From Harmothoe impar (lineage: Eukaryota; Annelida; Polychaeta; Phyllodocida; Polynoidae), in NCBI GenBank assembly GCA_947462335.1, contig OX381716.1, positions 8,504,861-8,568,860 on the forward strand: a stretch of 64,000 bases of DNA. The letters are read 5' to 3'. This document shows, in pieces, positions 36,930-48,218 of the stretch. The notes under the pieces are model-generated. The model ran no database searches and was not told the origin of the DNA. It worked only from the letters and a program-made list of their open reading frames with translations. A program made the translations under genes and the position numbers. Positions within the stretch are counted from its first letter, which is position 1, and every line of letters starts with the position of its first letter.

Positions 36930-37323
36930 CTGACACCATGTACACGTTTTGAACACCTGGTGTCATACACTTGCTCAGGCTGGAGCAAACTGGCGCCAAT
37001 TTGCTGGGTGAGTACATCGATGAGAACAACACCCTGTTTATTCCCACTATAGGATCCCTATGTAGCTGCTGTCTGGCACAGTAGTGCCAGCTTTATCGGA
37101 CTATGACTCCTGCCCTGACCCACACCTTGCCAGTAACTGATAACACTGAGCTATCATAGGCCGACGAGCTGCTCTTAAGGTGGCGCCATCTGTGGTAGCT
37201 GACATAACTAGACACCAACAGGGCTTAGTTCTCCCAGGCTGCACTATCTGCTATACAGCTGTAACTGCCTAACCTCTATCCATCACTCTTTTTGCTAAGA
37301 TCTGATATATGTGAATGGCTATT

Positions 37324-37325
<2 letters not shown>

Positions 37326-37369
<44 letters not shown>
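37326..37369. repeat. (CT)n microsatellite
   Basis: About 22 uninterrupted CT dinucleotides. Confidence 0.97.
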
Positions 37370-37371
<2 letters not shown>

Positions 37372-37399
37372 ATCACACTGACCCTCCCAGAGTGTCTCA

Positions 37400-37524
37400 A
37401 CCCGATAGGATCCGTATGATGCTTTAATGTAGCTCTGGCAAGTTACTCACCAGGGCTGCATTCATGTATCATGACAACCAAGGTATGATGCATTAAGGCA
37501 TTATGCCACCCTTAAAGGTTTAAG
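37400..37524 (+). mobile_element. Palindromic HP family, copy 8 (right half)
   Basis: It carries GTAGCTCTGGCAAG, CTCACCAGGGCTGCATTCAT and the right end GCCACCCTTAAAGGTTTAAG. Confidence 0.75.
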
Positions 37525-37896
37525 CAGGAAAGGGTTGAGTGGTGGAATTCCGGAGGAAGGATCAAAAATATGCACCTCTTTTTATCAAAAATCACATTGC
37601 GCTACTATAGCTGAAATTGGTCAGCCTCAATCAATTTGAAGGCTCCCTTAGTTAAATCTTGCCTGATGTGTTTTTTTTAATATAAAAAGGTTCAAATGAC
37701 ATTAGAACATAAGTCAGGATTGGCTCTATCTCCCGCAAATGTCTGGGCTCAATCCCTTTAAAGAGGACGGTCAGGAAGATCCAGTTTCACCTACTCACAA
37801 GGATCCATTTAAACCCCTCAGCTGCCAACTCAGAGTAAAACTGTCTTGCCAGTCACTTACGGTACATCACAATCTGCACTTCTCAGTCCCTGTGGG

Positions 37897-38455
37897 CACC
37901 AGAGGGATTAATCTTTAATCCACATGGATCTCAAACGTTGTAACAGTCTGAGAGTGAGGATTTTAATCTGGCCAATAACATTTCATAGGGCTTTGCCTGA
38001 TAGAAATATACCTAGCAAAATATACCTGGTTCATAGTTTTTACTGATTGAACAACTTTCATGTTTTGTCCAAGGCTTAAGTATAACCAGATAGAAGGGGC
38101 ACCAGAGGGACTAATGCCTAATCTACATGGATTTCAAATGTTCCAAGCAGTCTGAGAGTAAAGATTTTAATCTGGTACATGACATTTCACAGGGCTTTTG
38201 CCTGATATCATTGAGCTAGAAATGTACCTAAACAAAAATATATATCTGGATTAAAGTTTTAACCAATTAAATAGCTTTCATGTGTTGTATGATACCTGTA
38301 TATAATCTGCAGGTCTCTGCATCTGTGGGTACCAGAGGGATTATTCTTTAAACCACATGGATTCCAAATGTTAGTCTGAGAGTGAGGAATTTATTCTGGC
38401 ACATAGCATTTCATAGGGCTTTTGCCTGATATCATTGAAATGTACCTACCGTAAA
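37897..38455 (+). repeat. Imperfect ~200-230 bp tandem repeat, three units
   Basis: Units start ACCAGAGGGA at about 37898, 38101 and 38331. They share CAGTCTGAGAGT, GGGCTTTTGCCTGATA and ATACCT-type blocks. The last unit is truncated. Confidence 0.8.
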
Positions 38456-38573
38456 GCCAAATTTATTTTGCCATTTACTTTTTGCTATAAGCTGAATTCT
38501 TACCCCCAAAGTCCCATTTGGCTTTTAACCAAAGTTTATATATAAGTGGTTTCATTATATTCCTATATATAGG

Positions 38574-38624
38574 AACAAGTGAGGGCGCAAACAAATTACA
38601 TCTGTTTGCTAGCCCTCACTTGTT
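38574..38624. repeat. 51-nt hairpin
   Basis: AACAAGTGAGGGC and GCAAACA pair with TGTTTGC and GCCCTCACTTGTT, leaving a two-base bulge and a loop of about nine bases. A small palindrome TCCTATATATAGGA sits just upstream. Confidence 0.8.
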
Positions 38625-39063
38625 TGAGAAGATACTGGATTTACTATTTTGGAAGGGGTTGTGTTTGGAAACGCATTAGGCATTTGGAGGTGTGTTTGGG
38701 ATTTATTTCAAAGCTGGTGAGGAAATTTGTTTACTTGATGACATAGAGGTTATAAATGACAACAAAGGAATTCCTTCTGTTATAATGGAAACTGATTTTA
38801 TTGATAATTAAAAGGGCAGCAATCAATTCACTTGGATGAAGATTAATATATTGAAGAGTTCCTATAGTTTCTAAATGTCTAGTGGAATTCCTAGATATAG
38901 TGTTTCTAGACCCATTGATGAGTTTAGATACACATGTTGAAGAGTTCCTAAACATGTGGAAGAGTTTCCTAGATATGTGGAACAGTTTCTAGATGGGTTT
39001 CATGCCTGACTCTTATCTGAAATTCCCTCTCATGAAGTCCATATTTAAAGGGCTAGTATGAGT

Positions 39064-39203
39064 GTTGTGGGGCCCCTAGTCATGTTGTGGAGCCCCTAGG
39101 CGTGGTATGGAGCCCCTACACGTGTTGTGGGGACCCTAGTCATGTTGTGGCGCCGCTAGGCCTGTTGTGGAGCCCCTAGACGTGTTGTGGGGCCCCTGAT
39201 CAA
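39064..39203 (+). repeat. 20 bp tandem repeat, seven units
   Basis: The unit is close to GTTGTGGAGCCCCTAGACGT, repeated seven times with substitutions. Confidence 0.9.
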
Positions 39204-39389
39204 GGTTCTGAGTGCTGTGTCAACATGGCCAAGGCTCTGGCGACTCCGGCGACTCCAGCGACTGCCGCTCCCGTGGCTCCCATCTGTGCGACTCCTGCTC
39301 GTACCGCTCACGTTCACTGGAAAATATAAGAATTTACATATAAAATGGCAGAAAAAGAACTTTAACTTCTGAAGAACCATGGCCTTTAC

Positions 39390-39540
39390 TACCGGGTATT
39401 TACATGTATTAAACCACTGACAACTCTATTAACCTTTCTGAGTGTTAAATACCGGGTATTTACATGTATTAAAGCACAGGCAACTTTAATAACCTTTCTG
39501 AGTTTTAAATACAGGTTATTTACATGTATTAAACCACAGA
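39390..39540 (+). repeat. 60 bp tandem repeat, about 2.5 units
   Basis: Units start TACCGGGTATTTACATG at 39390 and 39450, and TACAGGTTATTTACATG at 39510. Confidence 0.9.
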
Positions 39541-39577
39541 CAGCTCCAGGGGGGGGGACAAAATGTTACTAATATTC

Positions 39578-40950
39578 ACCTAGCTCTGGAACTAAACATG
39601 ATAGAGAGATAAATTGAACATTTCTGAACTCGTCTCGCATGCGCCGGTCTCTTAGTCAATAGTAGATTGGGTGGGTGGGGGGAAGGTCCCTTAGCTCAAA
39701 GCCCCTCCCCCTCAAGAGGGGTCAGAATTTTTTACGCCCCCCACCCTCGGGAGGGGTCAGAAATTTTTACGCCCCCCCCCTCCCAAACCCACCATGCCAT
39801 ATTTTAGTTTCGATTTTCACAATATTCTTCATTCTGCTCTTTTAAGTTTTGAGGTACCTAGACATGATATTTGAGAATTTCCTTTTGCTGGGACTACCAC
39901 AGATGTCCAAAGAATGAGAATTTCTGGGAGATATTGCATAATATGCAGTAGTTATTTAGTAAACATGAACTGAACTCGTTGGTGTTAACAGGGGCGAGCG
40001 CAAATTTTTTCGCTCCTCCCCCACATGGGCCTTTTGGAAATGTTCAATTTTGAGGTACTTAGACACAATATTTGAGAAATTCTTTTTGCGGGGACAACTG
40101 CACAGATGTGTATAGTATAGAATGCAAACATGCACATAGCTCTGGAACTAAACATGATAGAGAAATAAATAGAACATTTCTGAACTTGTCTCGCATGCGC
40201 CGGTCTCTTAGTCAATAGTAGATGGGGTGGGCGGGCGGCTGGGTCCGTTAGCTAAAAGCCTCCCCCCCTCAAGCGGGGTCAGAATTTTTTACGCCCCCCC
40301 CCCCTCGGGAGGGGTCAGAAATTTTTACGCCTCCCCCTACCAAACCCACCATGCCATATTTTAGTTTCGATTTTCACAATATTCTTCATTCTGCTCTTTT
40401 AAAGGGGCATTCTCACCACTCGCACTTACCAAATAGCAGACTAGAACAGTACTAAAACTGTGAGTGGGATACGCTCGGTGAGAATGCCAATTTAAGTTTT
40501 GAGGTACCTAGACATGATATTTGAGAATTTCCTTTTGCTGGGACTACCACAGATGTCCAAAGAATGAGAATTTCTGGGAGATATTGCATAATATGCGGAA
40601 GTTATTAATAAACATGAACGGAACTCGTTGGTGTTAACAGGGGCCCGCGCACATTTTTTCGTCCCCCCCCAATTGGCCTTTTGGAAATGTTCAATTTTGA
40701 GGTACTTAGACACAATATTTGAGAAATTCTTTTTGCGGGGACCACCACAGATGTATATAGTATAGAATGCAAACATGCACATAGCTCTGGAACTAAACAT
40801 GATAGAGAGATAAATCAAACATTTCTGAACTCCTCTCGCTGAGAAGCTTCATTTGGAGCCATATTTTAGTTTTGATTTTCACAATATTCTTCATTTTGCT
40901 CTTTTAAGTTTTTAGGTACCTAGACATGATATTTGAGAATTTCCTTGTCC
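39578..40950 (+). repeat. ~560 bp tandem repeat, two full units and one partial
   Basis: Units begin TAGCTCTGGAACTAAACATG near 39580, 40138 and 40782. Shared blocks include CTCGCATGCGCCGGTCTC, the C-run block with GTCAGAATTTTTTACGCC, and GGTACCTAGACATGATATTT. The second unit carries an 89 bp insertion at 40403-40491 that the first lacks. Confidence 0.9.
40403..40491. mobile_element. 89 bp MITE with TTAA target duplication
   Basis: The ends are GGCATTCTCACC and GGTGAGAATGCC, with GTGAGTG/CACTCGCAC-type sub-terminal pairing. It is present in the second tandem unit and absent from the first, which shows a single TTAA at the site. TTAA flanks the insertion on both sides (40399-40402 and 40492-40495). 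A TTAA duplication is the signature of piggyBac-type transposition. Confidence 0.9.
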
Positions 40951-41664
40951 GCAAATGCCTCTATATTACCTGTAGGAGTAATAATATTACCTTGAAAGTC
41001 CGCAATTTGCTCTATTTCGGAAGATAAAAGATGTTCATGCTGACCCCCGAGTAAACCGGATGTCATTTTTGATGTCATTAAACGGGGTACCCTTTCTCAA
41101 GAATCCAAGGAGTCAAGTTTCGGCGACTTAACTTTGCCGAAAATCAATCCATCCTCCTTAATTTGACCATGTAAGTAGTAAATTATTGCAGATTAACAAA
41201 GAGTAAAATGTTTTCTTTAAGTTTCTTTTCAGGCAGGAGAAACAATGATAAGTCGTGGAAAATGGACTTCAACCGAGACGAGTCAGTGAACTCGCTGACT
41301 CGCCTGCAAATTAGTGAAAAGTTCAGAACTATTATAATATTAATCTGTTTAATAAAGTGAAACCATTTATGTAAACACTTTTATTACAAGCTTTCTCTCA
41401 AACTTACATTTGGCATATAGCCAAGGTTGGCCTATAACCAAGGTTTCATGGTAAGCAAAATATTTCTGAATTAAAGCTTTAACCAAATGTGTTGTAAGAG
41501 ACCTGTGTATAACGCAATGGTAGGTACAGTTGTATAGCCTGCAGCAAAACTCTGAAGTGCCTGGGTGTTTTTTACTTTCCTGACCCCTTTTATTTCCGCC
41601 CTTAGGTCTCTACATGAAAGCGGTCTGTTAGCGCCAGCTGTGTCTGCATTAACTCCCCATAGTC
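40951..41664. other. Gene-free stretch
   Basis: No gene is supported. A piece near 41450-41530 (AATTAAAGCTTTAACC, GTGTTGTA..AGACCTGT) resembles the end of the 38.1 kb tandem unit. Confidence 0.4.
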
Positions 41665-41891
41665 AGCATAGTGCTTTAATGTTTTATACTTTTTGTGATC
41701 ATGGTTCATCAATTCAACGCTTGCAAGTAATTTGCCAGTGGTGAATATGTGCATCATGCAGACCCCAAGAGTGTATCCAGCCTGTTATGTCAGCATCATG
41801 ATTCAATGCAGCACTTGTGAGCTACTTTACAGGGGTGCATTTATTCATGATGATGCCATAAGGTATCACGCATGTCATGCATTAAAGGATT
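41665..41891 (+). mobile_element. Palindromic HP family, copy 9 (degenerate)
   Basis: It retains CATAGTGCTTTAATG, GTGCATCATGCAGACCC, CAATGCAGCACTTGTGAG and an end near GCATTAAAGGATTGAC. Confidence 0.6.
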
Positions 41892-41999
41892 GACTGTTAG
41901 CAGCAGCCATCAGGGGACCACCTGGTTGGCTCTCCTGAGATATGAAAACTCACTAGATGCACTTATCATACCAACTGGTACCTGTATAGCAGAGCAGCT

Positions 42000-42330
42000 A
42001 TTCAGGCAGTCATCTTGTATGACTCAGCATCTATTTTAGCAGCTCTCAGCAGCTATTGAATGTCTCATCTTATATGTCTCACACTCTTTGAACCTGTCAT
42101 CTTGCTTGACCATTGAATGAACCCACTTGCTTTTGAGGCAGCCATCTTGTATGACTCAGCAGCTATTAAGTCAGCCATCTTGTATGACTCAAAACTATTC
42201 AGTCAGCCATTGTGTATGACTCTGAGGCAGGCATCTGATATGAATGAGCAGCTAACAAAGCATCCATTTTGTATGACTCTGCAGTTATTGAGTTACTCAT
42301 CTGGTAAGACCACCTGGTGTGCCATAGAAT
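42000..42330 (+). repeat. Degenerate tandem repeat of ~32 bp
   Basis: Repeated variants of GCCATCTTGTATGACTCAG and CAGCTATT occur across the interval. The CCATCTTG core resembles a YY1 site, which may be coincidental. Confidence 0.7.
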
Positions 42331-42594
42331 GGGAACCACCTCTCAGGGATTCCTCACTGACATATATGCAGGTTGACACCTAGTCTTCCCTTCCCAGAAA
42401 GTTATGATTTAACCACATTGGTGGTGTAATAGAGACAGGAGAATCTCCCTACAGGCTTCTCCTTTTATACCCCTTTCCTTTATCATCAGCTTCAGGGGCT
42501 TTCATGCCCTCATTAGCTTCCCAGTCAGCGGTACTCTGCATACAGTGTTGGCTGAGTGGTTCTACTTAGGGCGCGGATCCCATCACACATGCTT

Positions 42595-42839
42595 CAGTGT
42601 ATGATGCTGTAAAGGCCACATAATGCTGAGATGTCGTTGTTGGTCATGAGGTGTCAATGCAGCCAACTGCTGGCGCTATATTGATGCATCAGGCAGAACC
42701 TATGGGAGTGTATCAGCCATGTAGAATCACCATGATATGTGAATGCAGCCTTGGGGAGTAACTCACCAGGTCTGCGTTCATGCCACATGCCGATTAAGTA
42801 CATACAGTATAAATGCACCATGCGCCCCTTACAGGGTTG
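42595..42839 (+). mobile_element. Palindromic HP family, copy 10
   Basis: It shows GTCAATGCAGCCAACTGC, TGGCGCTATATTGATGCATC, a second core GCAGCCTTGGGGAGTAACTC and the right end GCCCCTTACAGGGTTGA. Confidence 0.65.
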
Positions 42840-43307
42840 ATGCTATCAGACTCCTACTTCATGTTACACAGGTGCCCTCTGTGCTGCCCCCTACTGGCAT
42901 GAAGGGTCTCATTGTAGCTTAGGACCATGGTCCATTAACGGGGTTAGTGTTGCAATAAAAAAGACTGATTTTGATAATGTGCGAGTGTTAAAAAAGCATG
43001 GGGGATTAGGAGCCTCCAAATGTTTCTTAAGCACTAAAAAGATTGCCTTGGATCAGCACATGTATTGTATAAGCACCAAGAGCACCCTTGCACTTAATTC
43101 TTTTGGGATTTTGTTATACCCGCTATACTTAATCGAATGTTGTCTGACTGTGGCTTCCAGGGCCTAGAGAAGTAACTCTTGATTACATGGCTAAATGTAC
43201 TACTTCCCAGAATTGTTGTTTACTGACTTCTTAGAGTATAATCAAGTATTAGTAAACATCAGCAGTTTACAAATTGCAGTCACAGTGGGAAATTATCTGT
43301 GTTCACC

Positions 43308-43535
43308 ATTTAAGGATGGCATACTGCCTTAATGCATCAAGCCTTGGTCGTTATGATGCGAGTAACTCACCAGGGCTGCATTCCAGCATCACGTCAACCC
43401 TATGGGGTTGATATACTCCAGAAGGGCCGCCATGATGCACCAATGCAGGCCCGGCACATAACTCAACTGGGCTGTATTGGTGCATTATGACGACAAATGT
43501 CATCTTTTAGTGACATGCAGCCTTAAAGGGTTAAC
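43308..43535 (+). mobile_element. Palindromic HP family, copy 11
   Basis: It starts near TTAAGGATGGCATACTGCC and ends GCAGCCTTAAAGGGTTAA. It has CTCACCAGGGCTGCATTCC and GATGCACCAATGCAGG...GTATTGGTGCATTATG hairpin arms. Confidence 0.8.
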
Positions 43536-44482
43536 TATATAGTGGACAGTGTAGTACAAGATGTGTGTGGGGCAGCCTGTACTGATGAGACCAGGCTGTA
43601 TGGACACTCATGGACATGTGGTACTCTCAGCAAGGGGCAGTAGCAGCAATTATAGACTTTTGTGGAAGCCATTTGTAAACATCATTCTATACTCTTCATG
43701 AGAGGCCCTATTCGGTTATCTAAATGCTTTGAGCAGATTGTGCTACTGTTACTCTGTTTACCTTCAAATACAGCATGAGGTGCATCATTTTAAGGATTTA
43801 TATCCCAAAAAATCTTTTCACTTCAAACAACCATTTATCACAAGAGGTAGCAGGAACAGCTGGTAAACACTTAGCACCTGACTTATAGAAATTCAAGACA
43901 GCTGATTACAAGACACTGTACTCTTTCAGTCAACTATAATTCTTCATTTCTCCCCTGCTCTCTTGTTTGCATACTGCTGTTTTCTCAATTAGAAGAGAAC
44001 ATTTCTTATTATTCAAATATATAAACATAGAGCGGAAGATCAGATATAAATTTCCCAACTGTAGCATATGATGAAAGGTAATTCCTCCTAGAGAATTAAT
44101 GCAGTTTCACAGTACTAGAACTTAGTTCACAATGGCCCTGTAGCTGTTTGCAAATGTCAAATGTAGGACCCAACAATGAGAGCATGGAGACACACTATGC
44201 CCAGTTACTATGTAGGCCTTCGCTTTCCGTCTCCTTTCAGGACTATACTTAACATTGACAAAAAAGAGCAGCCTTCTTATAATATTAACAACAAATGTGA
44301 TTACAGCTGGACATCATTAGATTTATACTTAAAAGTAGGGGCACAAAGTATTCACTTTTACATAGAGGTTATTTATCAAAGGGCAGCAAAGTAGGAGACT
44401 TATGTGAGTAATACAGAAGGCGGAGGATTATCTCAGACATGCAGACAAGTCTTACTTGTGAAACTGTTAGAATATTGAAAGG
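43536..44482. other. Gene-free stretch
   Basis: No coding frame or repeat is supported. Confidence 0.45.
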
Positions 44483-44695
44483 TTAACACTTTAAAGGCTG
44501 CATAGTGCATTAATAGGGAATGACCCTGGTTGTCGGGATGCATGAGTGCAGAACCTCACCATGTTAACCTTGCGTGCTTGATACTCTCCTAGAGGATGGG
44601 TTTGATGCATGAATGTTGTAATGGCAAATTACTCACAAGGGCTGCATTCAAACATCATTACTGCCCTAAGTTTCGGCTTACATTAAAGGATGATG
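44483..44695 (+). mobile_element. Palindromic HP family, copy 12
   Basis: It starts TTAACACTTTAAAGGCTGC, with ATGCATGAATGTTG and ACAAGGGCTGCATTCA inside. The right end TTACATTAAAGGATG is eroded and lies next to the DIRS element. Confidence 0.65.
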
Positions 44696-44957
44696 GAAGC
44701 AGGACTTGGAGTAATAAAATTTATTAGGTTTATGACAACCTTAATATTTTATACATACATTTTAAAACAAACATTGTTTATACAGTGGTATGACACATTT
44801 GGTATTTGATGTGACATAAAGATAAGATATGAATTGTTGATGATAATAAATAATTAGATGCCAAGCCTGCAAGGTGTAAGTATTAGGAGTGGGTGGGTGG
44901 GGATTGATGTTGAATTAAGAACATGTGATTAGAATGACGAGTTGATGATTGACATTA

Positions 44958-45938
44958 TTACAGTGTTTGTATGGCCTTGATAAGTTTGTGGTTAACCGCG
45001 GTGTTTGATGCAGAGCGGATATATGTTCTGTGTGCGTTGGACCTCCAGCCCCCATAGTTCTGGACCTCGAGCTCACTTGCTCCTGCCTGGAATGCCTCTG
45101 TGGCTGCTGTGACTCTCAGGCAGTGCAGGGTGTATGCCTTTACCGGTAGGCCCAAGTCCTCTAGGCCTGCCTTCCAGTGCTTCCTCACTTCTGATGTGGG
45201 GAGTGCCTGTCGATTGTCCTGGAACATGAACAGTGGGTCTGTTTTGTTTAGTGTCGGGGTGTCCATGCATATCTGTCTCAGTGCTGTGACCACACACAGC
45301 TCTGTGTGGTCGGCCTGGGACAGTTTGATGACTCGCCTCTGTCCTGTTTGCTGGAGGGTCTTGCCAGCCTTTATGACGACCTGCACCTGGGTACCATGGA
45401 AAGTCACATCGCCTCTTGTGAGGTGGTAGGTACCGAGGAATCACCTCTTGGTTGGGGGTGTTACTTCTCCAGGGCGGAGCGCCGCGTAATACTGTAGTAG
45501 CAGCGCTGCCCGGATGTTGTTCTTGATGGGGGACCCCTGCAGGCGTATCACTATGGGTCGAAGTACCTCCATGGGGACCGAGGCCTTGACCTTGGGCACA
45601 TGGTCCTTGTTCCTGTTGATTGCCTCCATGGCGCGGGAGATTCGCATGTGTGTCATTGGATACAACTCCCCCGTCACCATGGAGACATGGACTCGTGCGT
45701 GTGATAGATTGTTCCTGATTGTTGCTGGTGCTTTCATGTGGCGTGATAGGTACTCCAGGTAGGTACACACCATGCTGTAGTGTGGCTTGTGTGGCTCCCT
45801 GCCTACCCACCACATGAACGCCAGGTACGTCCGAGCTCCCACCAGGTGGTTTCTTATGGTGCCCGGCACCCTTGCTCGGTGTTGGCGTGCTGTCGCAGCC
45901 TGCTGCAGGAAGATGACAGCCTGATCTGCAAGTGACAC
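44958..45938 (-). pseudogene. DIRS tyrosine recombinase with one in-frame stop
   Basis: It is 326 codons in one frame, broken by TGA at 45441-45443. The N-terminal part is a SAM-like DNA-binding region with TIRNNLSHARVHVSM. The catalytic region has Arg in YAALRPGEV, then HCLRVT (the His-x-x-Arg box), the GGW motif of QNYGGWRS and Tyr in HRTYIRS. It would integrate the circular DNA copy without duplicating the target. It overlaps the 3' part of the RT/RNase H open frame by about 870 bases in another frame. Apart from the stop it looks complete. Confidence 0.88.
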
Positions 45939-48096
45939 GTGGATTTATTTTATCACATAGATCAGTAATTGGCTTCACAGGCAACAGTTTCTTAGCAATG
46001 ACAAGTCGATGTGTGTCATCTAGATGACCTGTGCTGAGGTGTGACCTGCTTAAAGTGTCGGCCACCTCATTGTCAACCCCTGGGACATGGATATAAGTAA
46101 TCTGTACGTCTAGTCTAGCCTGAATGAGCCATGTGTGTCTGGCTGTGTCAAGAATTACTCTATTCCTGCCTCTCCCAGTGGTGAATACACTAACTGCTCC
46201 CTCATTATCACAGTGGATTACGACATGTGTTCCTCTGTGCTGTTCTGTGAGGAATGTGGTGAGTGCTATACCCACATTGAGTCCCTCTAGCTCACTGATG
46301 CAGTTGACCGGATCGTCTACCTGTGTGACCTGCTTCCAGTATGCATGGTGTCCGTCAGACCCACCTATGCCTGACAGACATGCGTCCACGAATATATGTT
46401 TGTGCACGTCCCCACGTGGGATCATGGCGACCCCATTCCAGTCATGCCCAAACTTGAGGAACCATTTCAGGTCTGATCTCATTTCACTATTAACATTAAT
46501 ATAGAACCTGGTCATGCCTCGTAGGGCCTCGAGGAGTTTACTAACAAACAGTCTAGCCGGTCTCACACATTTTGCAATGTGTAGGAGGCGACCCAGTATG
46601 GACTGTAGTGTCTTTCTGGAAATTGACCTCTTTTTAATCATGTGACGCACCTGATCAAGGGTCTGCTTCAGTTTGTCTTCCGGGACCGCCAGGCTGTAGT
46701 CCTCAGTGTTGATGATGACTCCAAGCCACCTGATGGCTTGTGTCGGGGCCTGTGCTTTCTCCTTTGCTTCGGGTAGGCCCAACTCCTTAAGTAGGTCACG
46801 GGCCCTGGAGTAGTCCTTCTCGGCTTGCTCTCTGTTGGGGGAGAGCACAATGAGATCCTCTAAATACATATGCGATACAATTCCCTCGTTACGTAAGATG
46901 CCCACTAAGCACTGAGCAATCCTTTGCATGTTAGAACTGCTCGCCCTTGCGCCAAATGGCATTGTAGTGTCACAGAAATATTTCCCCCCCCATTCCATAC
47001 CCAGGAGAGGCCACGAGAGTGGACAGGAGGAGAAATTGCGGTAGGCTCTGGAGACGTCGGCTGAACTCATAAAGCACCCCTCCCCCATTGACAGTATGTC
47101 CTCAACTAAGTTATCAATGGTGGGCAGTGAGTGGTGGCGAGATTCCCCACAGATTGTATTCTTCATTATGTAAGCGTTCACCGATGACACCCGGGGAAAC
47201 GTCATGTCTATGATGACCCTTCTGCTGTCGGTGTCACGCTTTTCCCTAGTCATGATTGGGGACACATGCATCCATTGTTCAAATGGGGGGGTGTCACATG
47301 GGCCTATGAAACTATTATGCGACAGTTCAGTTTTGATAAATTCATCTACACTCTTTGGGTGCTGAGTGGCACTGGGGTGATTGGGGACCCCTTTTGTATC
47401 AGATATGGGCCCCATGTACCCCAGTGGGAATCCATACCTGATATAGTCTAACAGCTCCCTATCATCCTGTGTCTTGTAAAGGTACTTTTCCCAAGCTTCA
47501 ATATTTAAAGAGGTCGGGAGGAGGATTTTTGTCGACTTTGCATTGGGGACCCCGGTTGCTTTCACTGCATTATAAATGTCCGCCCACCCGGTAGACTGGG
47601 CCCCTACCATGTCTGGCCAGTTGGAGCGTGTGTATTCAGCGAAGGCACCGGGTGACATATCAATACTAGTAGAGTTATTATTTGTTTCACATGCTAACCT
47701 AATTGCATCAAAATCCGGTGTCATACCTGTGGAGGGCTGACGGCTGTCGGTGTCGGTGTGCGGTGACAGCGGTGCGACCCGGGGTGCTCCATGCCGGGCT
47801 GTGTCTGCGGGTGCTGCCCGCCACGTCTGCCTCGGCCCGGCCGCTGCTCCGGCCGTCTGGGCGGTGTCGTCGTGGTGAGCCCCCTGCCGTACACACACAC
47901 CATGATTGTTCCACGGGGCAGATCTATAAAGATCGTCTATAACTGGTTGAAATCTGCTATATTCAACACCGTACAAGCTGTGACTCGACTCGCGATGGGC
48001 GCCGCCATCTTGGATCTCGCCCAAGGCCACGTCCGGCGCGAGAGCACGCCGCGGACCAATGGGAGGCGAGCTCTGCCGCCACGGTGGTGTCATCAT
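45073..48096 (-). CDS. DIRS reverse transcriptase / RNase H
   Basis: A 1007-codon open frame. RT spans roughly residues 240-460, with ADVSRAY (Asp347), MPFGARASS (379-387) and, at the catalytic YxDD position, YLED (411-414); the first catalytic Asp is replaced by Glu. RNase H follows at about 560-690, with FVDACLSG (Asp571), ELEGLN (Glu602), HCDNEGA (Asp630) and NEVADTLSR (Asp680). After about residue 715 the sequence becomes Pro/His/Gly-rich and is just an open frame antiphase to the recombinase, so the real protein probably ends functionally near 45945. The start is uncertain; MTPDFDAIRL at residue 125 is an alternative. The YLED change may make this copy inactive. Confidence 0.85.
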   Translation of the reverse strand: MMTPPWRQSSPPIGPRRALAPDVALGEIQDGGAHRESSHSLYGVEYSRFQPVIDDLYRSAPWNNHGVCVRQGAHHDDTAQTAGAAAGPRQTWRAAPADTARHGAPRVAPLSPHTDTDSRQPSTGMTPDFDAIRLACETNNNSTSIDMSPGAFAEYTRSNWPDMVGAQSTGWADIYNAVKATGVPNAKSTKILLPTSLNIEAWEKYLYKTQDDRELLDYIRYGFPLGYMGPISDTKGVPNHPSATQHPKSVDEFIKTELSHNSFIGPCDTPPFEQWMHVSPIMTREKRDTDSRRVIIDMTFPRVSSVNAYIMKNTICGESRHHSLPTIDNLVEDILSMGEGCFMSSADVSRAYRNFSSCPLSWPLLGMEWGGKYFCDTTMPFGARASSSNMQRIAQCLVGILRNEGIVSHMYLEDLIVLSPNREQAEKDYSRARDLLKELGLPEAKEKAQAPTQAIRWLGVIINTEDYSLAVPEDKLKQTLDQVRHMIKKRSISRKTLQSILGRLLHIAKCVRPARLFVSKLLEALRGMTRFYINVNSEMRSDLKWFLKFGHDWNGVAMIPRGDVHKHIFVDACLSGIGGSDGHHAYWKQVTQVDDPVNCISELEGLNVGIALTTFLTEQHRGTHVVIHCDNEGAVSVFTTGRGRNRVILDTARHTWLIQARLDVQITYIHVPGVDNEVADTLSRSHLSTGHLDDTHRLVIAKKLLPVKPITDLCDKINPRVTCRSGCHLPAAGCDSTPTPSKGAGHHKKPPGGSSDVPGVHVVGRQGATQATLQHGVYLPGVPITPHESTSNNQEQSITRTSPCLHGDGGVVSNDTHANLPRHGGNQQEQGPCAQGQGLGPHGGTSTHSDTPAGVPHQEQHPGSAATTVLRGAPPWRSNTPNQEVIPRYLPPHKRRCDFPWYPGAGRHKGWQDPPANRTEASHQTVPGRPHRAVCGHSTETDMHGHPDTKQNRPTVHVPGQSTGTPHIRSEEALEGRPRGLGPTGKGIHPALPESHSSHRGIPGRSK

Positions 48097-48218
48097 CGCT
48101 GTGACGTCATCAATGTTATTGTTATTGTCCCGGCCACGTGGGGGGCGTGGCTCGGAGTATAGCAGGCGTCGGTCGACTGCGGCTGCAAGGTCTGACGCTA
48201 TAGACCTACCAGCCGGCT

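Noticed and set aside
36768..37052. 94-codon repetitive open frame
   Set aside because: It is produced by the 45 bp tandem array, again a multiple of three, with no sign of a gene around it.
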